47,610 nucleotides of DNA from CAYNZP01 sp964401835 (GTDB lineage: Bacteria > Planctomycetota > Phycisphaerae > SM23-33): positions 1-47,610 of the forward strand of contig CAYNZP010000017.1 of NCBI GenBank assembly GCA_964401835.1. The letters are read 5' to 3'. Position 1 is the first letter of the stretch; each line of letters opens with the position of its first letter. Below are positions 40,169-47,610 of the stretch, one piece after another. The notes beneath the pieces are model-generated. The model had not been told where the DNA came from. It searched no databases and worked only from the letters and a program-made list of their open reading frames with translations. Made by a program: the position numbers and the translations under genes.

Positions 40169-41551
40169 TCACTGAATCGTACTTAGAAGCGTTATTGCAA
40201 TTGAGAAGTAAATTATGATCCCCGAAACATCCATTACCGATGCTATAAACGGCCCGCTTGTTACGGCTGGGTCCAGGCCTACACGCTTGAAGAAAAACGG
40301 CAGCATCGAACCGATAATATTCGCGAACGTTACCGCTGCAGTAATAGCCAGGCCCACCGAAAGTGCGATCTGCTGTATCTGCTGTGGTTCAAGTGTGCCA
40401 TTTTTCTGATAGGCTGTAAACACCATAGCGGCGACATAGCCGAGTACACCCAGCGCCAAACCGAAAGTCGCGCCTCGCCAAAGCTCCCGCAGAAGCACCC
40501 GCCACCAGTCAGACAACTGGATTTCCTGCACGGCAAAGCTTCGAATCATCATTCCGGCAATCTGCGAGCCGGTGTTGCCGGCGGGGGAGTTGATAAGCGG
40601 CATGAATACTATTAAGACAGCGAACATGACGATGTTTTGGAAGTTGACCAGCGCGATGGTTGTCAGTGTCTGGGCCGCAAGCAGAAGCACCAGCCATGGC
40701 AGGCGGCTGCGGACCATGCCCCAGAAGTTAGTGCCGAAATAGCTGTATTCCAACGGCCCCATGCCGACCATCTTCTGGAAGTCTTCCGTGTCTTCCTCTT
40801 CGACGAGGTCCATTACGTCGTCGTTTGTTACGATGCCGACCAGTACGCCTTGACTGTTGACTACGGGAAGGGCGATTGCGTCGTACTTTTTGAACAGTTC
40901 AATGGCCGATTCCTGGTCGTCTGAGGCCCTGAGGAACGCGGTGGACTCATCCATTATGTCGCTGACTTCCTGTTGTGGGTCGGCCAGTACCAGATCTTCC
41001 AGCATGATTTCGTCGATGAGTTCACCGTTCTTGTCGACAACATATATGACGTTCAGCGTTTCTTTTTTTTGGGCGACTTTGCGTATGTGCCGTAATACAT
41101 TTTCGATGGTCCAGTCCTGCAGAACCGCAACATATTCCGGCGTCATAAGTCGGCCGATGCTGTCTTCCGGGTAGGCGAGCAAGCTGCGTGCGATTCTCAG
41201 TTCTTCACCGCGAAGCGAATTCAGCAACCGTTGGGCAAGCACGCCGGGCAACTCCTCCAGAAGCTCTGTTCTGTCGTCCGGTGGCATGTCATTGAGAATG
41301 GCGGCCATATTTTCCGATGAGAGTGTCTGGATAAGCTCTTCTATCTGGTCAATCTCAAGGTCGCCGAGAATATCGGCCGCTGTCTGTTGGGGAAGCAACC
41401 TGAATACAACGCCGAGGTCTTCGTCTTCCAGCGTGCTCAAAAGATCGGGTAGATCGTGAATTTCCATCTCACGGATTTCCGATTTGAGCCTGGCGAAGTC
41501 CTTGGCCTCTATCAGCGCGCTGATTTCAGGTTGTAATGTGCTTCCATTCAT
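40169..41551 (-). CDS. mgtE: Magnesium transporter MgtE
   Basis: A 460-residue MgtE. The N-terminal acidic domain is a right-handed superhelix (LPDLLSTLEDEDLGVVFRLL, then EELPGVLAQRLL), followed by two CBS domains (about 125-250), a plug helix and a five-helix transmembrane part with the conserved PAGNTGSQIAGMMIRSFA (near 325-345). It transports Mg2+, and the N and CBS domains gate it by intracellular Mg2+. I choose ATG 41551, which has GGAA upstream, over a TTG start 72 bases earlier. It is divergent from the RNase P RNA gene. Confidence 0.9.
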   Translation of the reverse strand: MNGSTLQPEISALIEAKDFARLKSEIREMEIHDLPDLLSTLEDEDLGVVFRLLPQQTAADILGDLEIDQIEELIQTLSSENMAAILNDMPPDDRTELLEELPGVLAQRLLNSLRGEELRIARSLLAYPEDSIGRLMTPEYVAVLQDWTIENVLRHIRKVAQKKETLNVIYVVDKNGELIDEIMLEDLVLADPQQEVSDIMDESTAFLRASDDQESAIELFKKYDAIALPVVNSQGVLVGIVTNDDVMDLVEEEDTEDFQKMVGMGPLEYSYFGTNFWGMVRSRLPWLVLLLAAQTLTTIALVNFQNIVMFAVLIVFMPLINSPAGNTGSQIAGMMIRSFAVQEIQLSDWWRVLLRELWRGATFGLALGVLGYVAAMVFTAYQKNGTLEPQQIQQIALSVGLAITAAVTFANIIGSMLPFFFKRVGLDPAVTSGPFIASVMDVSGIIIYFSIAITLLSTIQ

Positions 41552-41676
41552 TATTTGTTCCAAATGGTCTACAACTATTGTGACTTGCCCGGCAATTGTC
41601 GCTTGGGCGGGCGTTAAAGTCAATCTCGCTTAGCGGAATGTTTGCTGATTAGTAAGCACGAGGCATGATAATAAGT

Positions 41677-41682
41677 TATAAT
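41677..41682 (+). promoter_or_regulatory. -10 element of the RNase P RNA promoter
   Basis: A perfect TATAAT ending seven bases before the RNA's 5' end at about 41689. No convincing -35 lies 16-18 bases upstream. Confidence 0.5.
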
Positions 41683-41688
41683 CAAATT

Positions 41689-42112
41689 GCCGGATGCGTG
41701 AAAGGCCGCTCCCTGCGAAGGTTCGCCCGAGCAGGGGGAGGAAAGTCCGAGCACCACTGGACCGCGGTGGTGGGTAACGCCCACCGTTCTCTTTAGCCTC
41801 GGCCAAAGAGGATAGGGAAAGTGCCACAGAAAATATACCGCCCGCAGCAGCTTACGCAGCTGTGGGTAAGGGTGAAAAGGTGCGGTAAGAGCGCACCGCG
41901 GCAGCTGTGAAGTTGCCGGCATGGTAAACCCCACCGGGTGCAAGGCCAAGCAGTGGCCACGGGTTTGGTCCAAACCTTCGTGTCACGGGTAGGCCGCTTC
42001 CCTTAACGGGAGAGTCCGTCGGTAACGGCGGGTCGAGATAAATGGCCTTTGCCGTCGCCGTGATTGCCCGAAAGCGGCGGCGGAACAGAACTCGGCTTAC
42101 AGCGCATTCGGT
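41689..42112 (+). ncRNA. rnpB: RNase P RNA (bacterial type A)
   Basis: The catalytic RNA of RNase P, which trims tRNA 5' ends. The conserved P4 strand GAGGAAAGTCCGAGC is at 41738-41752, followed by GGTAACGCCC-like P8-P10 elements, ACAGAAAATATACCGCC, the GGTAAGGGTGAAAAGG segment, AGATAAATGG and the 3' ACAGAACTCGGCTTACA. The P1 helix closes CGGATGCG (41691-41698) with CGCATTCG (42103-42110), which fixes the ends at about 41689 and 42112. Total about 424 bases. A T7 run follows at 42119. Confidence 0.94.
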
Positions 42113-42174
42113 TTGGGCTTTTTTTAAAGAGTCTACGACTTGATTTATTGAGTTGTCTGGCTAGACTACCTAGC

Positions 42175-42215
42175 TCGCACCAGCTGTTATGGTGCGAAAC
42201 TCTTAAAAAAAAGAG
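42175..42215. repeat. Two hairpins between RNase P RNA and tRNA-Pro
   Basis: TCGCACCA/TGGTGCGA (42175-42182 with 42190-42197) form a perfect 8-bp stem, and CTCTT/AAGAG (about 42200-42215) flank an A run directly before the tRNA. They may be processing or termination signals. Confidence 0.4.
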
Positions 42216-42216
42216 C

Positions 42217-42290
42217 CGGGGCGTGGCTCAGCTTGGTAGAGCGCTGCGTTCGGGACGCAGAGGTCGCTGGTTCAAATCCAGTCGCCCCGA
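42217..42290 (+). tRNA. tRNA-Pro (CGG)
   Basis: A complete 74-base cloverleaf. The acceptor CGGGGCG pairs with CGCCCCG, D arm GCTC/GAGC, anticodon stem CTGCG/CGCAG with loop TTCGGGA giving CGG, T arm GCTGG-TTCAAAT-CCAGT, and discriminator A. CCA is not encoded. Confidence 0.95.
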
Positions 42291-42326
42291 TTAACGAAGG
42301 GTCGCCATTTGGCGGCCCTTTGTTAA
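42291..42326 (+). terminator. Terminator of tRNA-Pro
   Basis: A 16-bp stem (42291-42306 with 42311-42326, two G-T wobbles) with an ATTT loop, starting directly after the tRNA and followed by a weak T-rich stretch. Confidence 0.7.
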
Positions 42327-42582
42327 TTTGTGGTTGCATGGAACCAGCGACGTGGACGCGAAGCGGACACAAGTCGCGCAGTTCACGCCAAAGGCGCCTG
42401 CGAGCGAAGCGAAGCAGAAATCAGGCGAATTGAGGCAATCCGGACATGCTGCTAAGCCAAATTCCACCGCCTTAATCCCTGATTCTTTGTTATTGAACGA
42501 GCTTCGCTTGCTATGGCGAGACGATTTTCATATCATAATCAAGCCGTGCTAGGCGGGGCGCTAGCGGTGCCCTGATTTCCGC
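42327..42582. other. Intergenic region upstream of the SRP RNA
   Basis: About 255 bases without a convincing gene. The only structure I see is a GCTAG-rich direct repeat near 42549-42566 and G/C-rich blocks shortly before the SRP promoter. Short reading frames here have no ribosome sites. Confidence 0.4.
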
Positions 42583-42611
42583 TTGTCGGAATGACCCGTA
42601 ATCCGCTATAG
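42583..42611 (+). promoter_or_regulatory. Putative SRP RNA promoter
   Basis: TTGTCG (42583-42588), 17 bases, CTATAG (42606-42611). The predicted start falls at or very near the RNA's 5' end at about 42613. Confidence 0.35.
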
Positions 42612-42612
42612 C

Positions 42613-42820
42613 GGGGCTGAATCCTCCGTGTGAGGGTTCTTATGGTAGGTCAATTCGCCTCTCGAGGCGGTGTTGAAAGTTGGGTCCTCTGCAACGTTGA
42701 GCCGTGAACCTGGTCAGATCCGGAAGGAAGCAGCCATAAGCGAGTTTTCAGCGGGTGCCGGAGGGTCGCCTGGCTGGAGCCGTCTTGTCCGGCGAACCCT
42801 GCCCTGAGGATTCGACCCGG
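42613..42820 (+). ncRNA. ffs: Signal recognition particle RNA, long form
   Basis: The Ffh-binding apical domain is clear, with the GGTCAGATCCGGAAGGAAGCAGCC core at about 42711-42734. The ends are set by the closing pairing of GAATCCTC (42619-42626) with GAGGATTC (42806-42813). At about 208 bases it is longer than the 4.5S form (about 110) and probably includes an Alu-like end, though I cannot trace all its helices. It lies 39 bases before dnaX, the conserved position seen in many bacteria. Confidence 0.85.
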
Positions 42821-42858
42821 AGTGCACGGCATTTTTTTACTTTCAATCGGAAACTTGA

Positions 42859-44565
42859 ATGGCCGGTTATCTCGTCCTAGCAAGAAAATATCGCAGCCTG
42901 ACCTTCGACGAAGTCGTCGGCCAGGAGCCTATCTCCAAGACGCTGGTCAACGCCATTTCCAGCGGAAGGGTGGCGCATGCGTATCTGTTTACCGGTACGC
43001 GCGGCGTCGGCAAGACGACCATGGCCCGCATCCTGGCCAAGGCACTGAACTGCCAGAATTCCGACCAAGCGACTCCCAATCCATGTAATAAATGCGACGC
43101 CTGCGAGTCCATCGGCCGCGGCGACGACGTAGATGTTATCGAAATCGACGGTGCGTCGAATCGAGGCATCGACGAAATCCGCGAGCTGCGGGCCAGCGCG
43201 ATATTCCGCCCGGCACGCTGCCGTTACAAGGTGTACTACATCGACGAAGTCCACATGCTCACCAAGGAAGCCTTCAACGCGCTACTCAAAACGCTGGAAG
43301 AACCGCCCGAGCATGTAAAATTCATCTTCGCCACCACCGAAGCCGAGAAAGTCCCCGCGACAATTCTCTCCCGCTGCCAGCGGTTCGACTTCCGCAACAT
43401 TCCGACGCGGCAGATAAGCGACCATCTCGTCAGCATCTGCAAGGCAGAAAAGGTCAAGGCTGACGCAGGCGCCATCTTCCGCATCGCTCGTGCAGCGGCC
43501 GGTTCGATGCGTGATGGGCTTAGCCTGCTGGACCAGCTCCTGGCTGCCAGCGGAGGCAAGATAGTCGAAGCTGACGTCATTAACATTCTCGGCGAGCCGC
43601 CCGATGAGCGGACTATCCAGATAGCCCATGCTATCGCCGATGGCAAAGCTGCAGATGCCATAATCGAACTCGACGCCGTGCTCGCTTCCGGCGTCACTCT
43701 GACCAGTGCGGTCAAAAGCCTTGGCGACATCTTCCGCAACATCATGCTGGCCAAGGTCAGCGGGGCAGATAGCGATCTTATCGAGCTGCCCGAATCGCAG
43801 CTCAAAGCGGTAACCGAGCTTGCCGGTAAATTTTCCATACCGACAATCGTCCATGCCGTCGGAGTAATAAGTGCAGCCGGGCGCAATGTTCGCGGCTCGA
43901 GCGCAGCGAGGGCACTTGTCGAAGCAGTCCTGGTGCGACTTGCAGAGGCGGAAAAGTTTATCGACCCCGCAAGCCTTATCGAACGGCTGGAAAACCTAGG
44001 CGCAAGCGGCGTTTCGACTCAAAAAAAAAAGCCGGTAGGTAGAGTCGCCACCTCAGCGGCCACTTCGCCGTCAAACCCTGCCCCCACACCTGCAGCGACA
44101 AGCGATATCCAGTGGGAAATGAGCTGGCTTAAGGCCAATTGGCTCAAAGTAGTGGCAAATCTCGAAAGCATGGGCCAGTTACCCGTTGCCGGCGCGCTTC
44201 GCCCAGCCGTCGTGCAGAGCTTCGATGGGAAGGTACTACGGCTTGGCTTTTCCAATCACCACGGAACGCTTGTAGACCGCTGCATAAAACAGGATGCGAA
44301 GATTGCAGCTACCCTGACGCAACTGGCTGGCAGGGCGATAAAATGTGAGTATATCCAGACCAATTCCGAACCCTCCCCGCAGACTCCGGTTATGCCTGTC
44401 AACACTGCGCTCAGCACAGCCGAGAAAGAAGAAATCCACAAAGACCCAGCCGTCCAGCAGGCACTTTCGCTTTTTGGCGGTGAAGTTATTGATATAAGAA
44501 AAGATACGAACATTGTAGAATCGCAAGACGCCGCCGAAGATGGCGTCGAAGAAGACGCGAAGTAA
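42859..44565 (+). CDS. dnaX: DNA polymerase III subunit tau/gamma, with slippery A10 tract
   Basis: A 568-residue DnaX clamp-loader subunit. The start LARKYRSLTFDEVVGQE is standard, Walker A is GTRGVGKTT (46-54), a zinc site (CNKCDAC) follows, then IDGASNRGIDEIR, the DEVHML Walker B and the SRC sensor motif. The C-terminal tau domain (about 420-568) binds the polymerase. At codons 388-391 a run of ten A (44021-44030) is followed by stops in both other frames within 16 bases, so slippage would give a gamma-like product of about 394 residues. It follows the SRP RNA and precedes ybaB, the classic order. Confidence 0.95.
   Translation: MAGYLVLARKYRSLTFDEVVGQEPISKTLVNAISSGRVAHAYLFTGTRGVGKTTMARILAKALNCQNSDQATPNPCNKCDACESIGRGDDVDVIEIDGASNRGIDEIRELRASAIFRPARCRYKVYYIDEVHMLTKEAFNALLKTLEEPPEHVKFIFATTEAEKVPATILSRCQRFDFRNIPTRQISDHLVSICKAEKVKADAGAIFRIARAAAGSMRDGLSLLDQLLAASGGKIVEADVINILGEPPDERTIQIAHAIADGKAADAIIELDAVLASGVTLTSAVKSLGDIFRNIMLAKVSGADSDLIELPESQLKAVTELAGKFSIPTIVHAVGVISAAGRNVRGSSAARALVEAVLVRLAEAEKFIDPASLIERLENLGASGVSTQKKKPVGRVATSAATSPSNPAPTPAATSDIQWEMSWLKANWLKVVANLESMGQLPVAGALRPAVVQSFDGKVLRLGFSNHHGTLVDRCIKQDAKIAATLTQLAGRAIKCEYIQTNSEPSPQTPVMPVNTALSTAEKEEIHKDPAVQQALSLFGGEVIDIRKDTNIVESQDAAEDGVEEDAK
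44021..44042 (+). promoter_or_regulatory. Programmed slippage site in dnaX
   Basis: A run of ten A (44021-44030), then GCCGGTAGGTAG. In the -1 frame the stop is the TAG at 44040-44042; in the +1 frame it is the TAG at 44035-44037. Either shift ends the protein after codon ~394 (a short gamma-type form). Confidence 0.65.
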
Positions 44566-44597
44566 CATAAATACGCAAGTTATTAGGAGCTAATTAG

Positions 44598-44924
44598 ATG
44601 TTTGGTGATATTGGAAAGATGATGAAGGTCGCAAGCGAGATGAAACGCAAGATGCCCGAGATGCAGGAAAAGCTCGCTAACACGGAATTCTTTGCCGATG
44701 CCGGCGGCGGGGCGGTAACAGCTGTCGTCAGCGGAAAGCTGCAACTGCTGGATGTCAAGATCAACCCCGACGTACTGGCTGACGGCGATGCAGAGATGCT
44801 CGCTGATCTAATCAAAGCTGCTGTCTCGGCTGCACAGGAACAAGCCGTCGCCGCTACAAAAGAGGCAATGGCCGAGCTTACCGGCGGAATGGATCTGCCA
44901 GGACTTGAGGGTTTGCTGTCCTAG
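44598..44924 (+). CDS. ybaB: YbaB/EbfC nucleoid-associated protein
   Basis: A 108-residue YbaB/EbfC protein. An N-terminal helix (FGDIGKMMKVASEMKRKM) with basic residues dimerises, then a beta sheet (GGGAVTAVVSGKLQLLDVKI) and a long C-terminal helix with a Gly-rich tail. These small proteins bind DNA as dimers. It lies between dnaX and recR, the conserved order. AGGAG precedes the ATG at about 44588. Confidence 0.93.
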   Translation: MFGDIGKMMKVASEMKRKMPEMQEKLANTEFFADAGGGAVTAVVSGKLQLLDVKINPDVLADGDAEMLADLIKAAVSAAQEQAVAATKEAMAELTGGMDLPGLEGLLS

Positions 44925-44946
44925 GACTATCGACTACTAAATTAAG

Positions 44947-45546
44947 ATGACGAGATATTCAGAGACAATAGAGCGTCTTATAGAAGAATTCGGCAGGTTG
45001 CCCGGCATTGGCTCTCGCACGGCTGAGCGGCTGGCGTTTCATCTGCTAAAGGCCTCGGACGAAGAGGCGATCTCGCTGGCCCGGGCGATCCACGACGTAA
45101 AGACCAAGATCAAGCCATGCAAGGTGTGCTTCAATATCGCCGAAGACGATACCTGCAATATCTGTAGCGACCCGCGGCGCGAAAGAAGCTGCATTTGCGT
45201 TGTCGAAGAGCACAAGGATTTGCTGGCGATAGAGTCTTTGGGGATTTTTCAGGGTCTGTATCATGTCCTTATGGGCCATATCGCGCCGCTGGACGGAATC
45301 GATCCGGAAGATTTGACCATCGACTCTCTCGAAAATCGCATCAAGGCCGGCGGGGTTAGTGAAGTTATACTTGCCACGAACCCGACAGTAGCCGGCGATT
45401 CAACCGCGCTTCATATTTCTGAACTTCTGAGTCATTACGACGTCAAGATAACTCGTCTCGCACGCGGCCTGCCCACTGGCGGCCAGATAGAATACTCCAA
45501 CAAATCCATCCTTTCGGACGCACTGAACGAACGACGCGAAGTCTAG
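44947..45546 (+). CDS. recR: Recombination mediator protein RecR
   Basis: A 199-residue RecR, which acts with RecF/RecO to load RecA at gaps. It has the helix-hairpin-helix opening RLPGIGSRTAERLAFHLL (17-34), a Cys4 zinc finger (CKVCFNIAEDDTCNIC), and a Toprim domain with VVEEHKDLLAIESLG and the Walker-B-like late part ATNPTVAGDSTA. It is the last gene of the dnaX-ybaB-recR cluster. The ribosome site is weak. Confidence 0.94.
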   Translation: MTRYSETIERLIEEFGRLPGIGSRTAERLAFHLLKASDEEAISLARAIHDVKTKIKPCKVCFNIAEDDTCNICSDPRRERSCICVVEEHKDLLAIESLGIFQGLYHVLMGHIAPLDGIDPEDLTIDSLENRIKAGGVSEVILATNPTVAGDSTALHISELLSHYDVKITRLARGLPTGGQIEYSNKSILSDALNERREV

Positions 45547-45637
45547 TTGGTAGCCAGTATCCGGTTGCCGGAAGCCGGTTAATAAGGCCTGTAGGCTGGG
45601 CCAAACGAAATGCCAATGAAGTGCGGCCCACCTTGAA

Positions 45638-47107
45638 TTATCTTTTGACCTGCGGCGAACCATCCTCGATAAGTTTAAGTGTGTAGTCCAGAACTGTGTC
45701 TACGCCCTTGCCTAGGTCCTCAGGCGTGGGGTTTACCTCATGATGTGGCAGAACCCCTCGCCCGTAGGGCTTTCCGCCCGGATAAGCGAAGTACTTACAG
45801 GCAACTTGAAACCGCAGGTTGGAATTCGGCAAACGGAACGTTAGACAGTCCCCATAACATGCTGTTGTGTCGCCCGTTTCTTGACCTATTAGGGTTCCGG
45901 CACCCATATGACGCACGGTTGCGGCAAACATGACACTTGTTGAGGCCGTCTTGGGGCCGATTAAGACAAAAGTATTTCCTGTGTATCTAAGCGGGTTCTC
46001 CCCTGGTTCTTTCCCTTGCGGTCCGATAGCCTTGATTGTAATGACATCGCCATTGTCTCTGGGCTGGTCCGGGAAATCAGCCCAGATTCCCTCGAGTGTT
46101 CCGGGTTGTGCCTGACGAAGTTGTGGAGAAATTTTAATTCGCGTTTCTTCGGCCATGTTGATGGGCTCATCTGTCAGATAACCCAACAATGCTTCGGCAA
46201 GCTGGCTGTTTCCGCCTGGGTTGTTACGGAGATCGATAATCAGATTGGAGATTTGATCCTGCCGGATTTTTTCGAAGGTCTCCGTAAGGAAAACGCGGAA
46301 CTTATTCAAATCCCTCCAAGAGTCCAATTTTATCAAACCCATGTTGCGTGTTTCCAATGAACGATACGAAAAGGCTGATTCTCGCTTTTTTTGCGCACCT
46401 CTTACCTTTTGCAATTCAGCACTTGTTAGAGCGGAAAGCACAAAATCCGACACCGTTCCATCAAGAGATTCCATGCGCAAATCAAGCGACTCAACCGGTC
46501 CATATTCGATCCAGAAGAAAACCGCCAAAATATCGGGTCCCCCGAGAATAGCAGTATTGAAATTCTTGCATTCTGAGGCAAAACGCCCGCTCATGCGCTG
46601 TAATACCTGGTGGGCGGGTTCCCCGTTGATACTTAATATCTTCCCACCTGTTGGAAGCGATGCTTGGCCATATGTGTTACGCAAGATAGCTTCCTGTCCA
46701 TCCCAACTCAACTCCAGATAAAACACCTTGCCCCCAGCCTTAACATAATCCATGAATGCTTCATAACATGGCAAAACATTAGTGTGTCCGTTCTTCAACT
46801 TGGCCACGATGGGAGCCGTGAGCTTGTAGAACTCGATACGGCTCATGGGCTGATCAATCTGTTGATATAGAACATCACGATACTTAGCAAATTCATCTTC
46901 GCTGATATACGCGTACATGTTCACATGCACTTCGTCGATGGTCTTGAACAGAAAATCCAGATCGGCTTTCAGTTCAGATGGGTTGATTCCCCTTTTTGCT
47001 ACCGGCGCAGAAGCCGGCAAGGTTGAAGGCTGCGTCTGAGACATGCCAGCACCGACAATAAGACCCACCAATACGCATAGACATATGCTCAACCGTTGAA
47101 TGTTCAT
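45638..47107 (-). CDS. Exported S41-family peptidase
   Basis: A 489-residue secreted or periplasmic protein with a signal peptide (1-22). The first third is a helical/beta segment with GHTN (107-110). A PDZ-like stretch (about 125-180) carries LPTGGKILSINGEPA. The protease domain has LIIDLRNNPGGN (289-300) and KTASTSVMFAATV (386-398), which contains the Ser nucleophile, as in tail-specific and C-terminal processing peptidases. The C-terminal half shows PYGRGVLPHHEVNPTPED, a common late motif. Neighbouring genes do not point to a substrate. The start has a GGAGGTT-like signal 6-9 bases upstream. Confidence 0.88.
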   Translation of the reverse strand: MNIQRLSICLCVLVGLIVGAGMSQTQPSTLPASAPVAKRGINPSELKADLDFLFKTIDEVHVNMYAYISEDEFAKYRDVLYQQIDQPMSRIEFYKLTAPIVAKLKNGHTNVLPCYEAFMDYVKAGGKVFYLELSWDGQEAILRNTYGQASLPTGGKILSINGEPAHQVLQRMSGRFASECKNFNTAILGGPDILAVFFWIEYGPVESLDLRMESLDGTVSDFVLSALTSAELQKVRGAQKKRESAFSYRSLETRNMGLIKLDSWRDLNKFRVFLTETFEKIRQDQISNLIIDLRNNPGGNSQLAEALLGYLTDEPINMAEETRIKISPQLRQAQPGTLEGIWADFPDQPRDNGDVITIKAIGPQGKEPGENPLRYTGNTFVLIGPKTASTSVMFAATVRHMGAGTLIGQETGDTTACYGDCLTFRLPNSNLRFQVACKYFAYPGGKPYGRGVLPHHEVNPTPEDLGKGVDTVLDYTLKLIEDGSPQVKR

Positions 47108-47558
47108 ACAAGAACCTCCATTATTAAGATTTACTGGATATCTGTCGTGTTGCTATAAGGAAGAGGCTATTCGCTATCAGGATACTCAATGGGAAACGGC
47201 AGTTAAAGTTGGCGCTCTACTGTTTCCAAGCCCCAATATGCTACACTAATTAAATAGTAACAGCACAAATAAATACCTGTCAAGAAACATCTCTTGAAAA
47301 TGTTTTAATTTGTAGGGTGGGTGTTTACACCCACGCCACTCCCTAAAAAACCCAAAAAATCATCTCATGGCCCGGCCGGGGCTTAGGTGCGCCGCTAAAA
47401 GATTTTGTTACCGCTTTGCGCGAGATATCGCGGTCATCGCAGGTTATATGGAAGGGTTATCCTTCCGTGTTTTTCCAAAAAAACTCGTTTTTTGACAATT
47501 AAATAAGCGATATTGGACTCAACCCCAATAACAGCCATAGCTTAAGCCATTTGGAAAC
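47108..47558. other. Intergenic region with hairpins
   Basis: About 450 A/T-rich bases upstream of the S41 gene with no gene I can support. It holds a short inverted repeat GTGGGTGT/ACACCCAC near 47317-47334, a small terminator-like hairpin (GGAAGG/CCTTCC, 47450-47466, followed by GTGTTTTTCC), a CGCGA/TCGCG palindrome near 47420 and a TTGACA at 47493. Confidence 0.4.
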
Positions 47559-47610
47559 TGGGCAGAATTGGGCAGTATTGGGCAGAATCGGGCAGTTTTG
47601 GGTAGAATTG
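47559..47610. repeat. 10-bp tandem repeat running off the window
   Basis: Five near-copies of TGGGCAGAAT (47559-47568, 47569-47578, 47579-47588, 47589-47598, 47599-47608), with one or two changes in some units. The array continues beyond the end. Confidence 0.8.

Noticed and set aside
45594..45630. Imperfect hairpin between recR and the S41 gene (GGCTGGGCC with GGCCCACC)
   Set aside because: A bulged 9-bp stem with a 22-base loop and no T run. I cannot separate it from chance in a short convergent gap, so I did not list it.

Overview
The window looks like chromosomal DNA of a planctomycete, most likely of the Phycisphaerae/Sedimentisphaerales type. The support comes from a secreted protein with an N-terminal LEDRLLLS signature (the planctomycete LEPR-xLL type), three-lineage hallmarks such as PEP-CTERM sorting tails, SdrD-like repeats and a pilin-like prepilin, URO-D-like enzymes paired with Gfo/Idh/MocA oxidoreductases and an SSS symporter, and an Rnf complex. 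The taxonomic placement is an inference from gene content only.

Layout. 1-306 is the frameshifted tail of a VanX-like dipeptidase. 407-7747 is a plus-strand catabolic cluster: URO-D-like protein, Gfo/Idh/MocA oxidoreductase, alpha/beta hydrolase, long SSS symporter and a second URO-D-like protein. 7784-13040 is accessory DNA: two unrecognised genes, then a tight plus-strand cassette of ParB-domain DNA methyltransferase, small-terminase-like protein and large terminase, closed by a strong terminator, with no capsid or portal genes. 13104-14724 (minus) is a lipoprotein and a six-bladed propeller PEP-CTERM protein. 15185-20786 is a large serine recombinase followed by a translationally coupled operon of a DEDDy exonuclease, a SIR2-domain protein and a HerA-type ATPase. 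That block is bracketed by a 15-bp direct repeat (14753-14767 and 20805-20819) and abuts the initiator tRNA gene; it is the best candidate here for a mobile antiphage defence island with an extra nuclease component.

From 20855 on the region is mostly core chromosome: tRNA-fMet, a second Gfo/Idh/MocA protein with an unusual ESP motif, surE, a frameshifted pilin-like gene, DUF190-crcB-ispD (minus), a small Cys-containing membrane protein followed by rnfCDGEAB, an SdrD-like surface protein with three 312-bp repeats, a frameshifted PEP-CTERM gene, apbE-queF (minus) divergent from queC, a coiled-coil membrane protein, a HEAT-repeat protein, mgtE, RNase P RNA, tRNA-Pro(CGG), SRP RNA, dnaX-ybaB-recR and an S41 peptidase. 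The last 50 bases are a 10-bp tandem repeat running off the edge.

How genes work together: ApbE probably attaches FMN to RnfD/RnfG; SRP RNA-dnaX-ybaB-recR is the classic replication/recombination neighbourhood, and dnaX carries an A10 slippery run with stops just behind it in both other frames, predicting a short gamma-type subunit; IspD, QueC/QueF, SurE, CrcB and MgtE are housekeeping. Three genes (window start, pilin, PEP-CTERM) show apparent single-base frameshifts, which may be real decay or base errors in the assembly.
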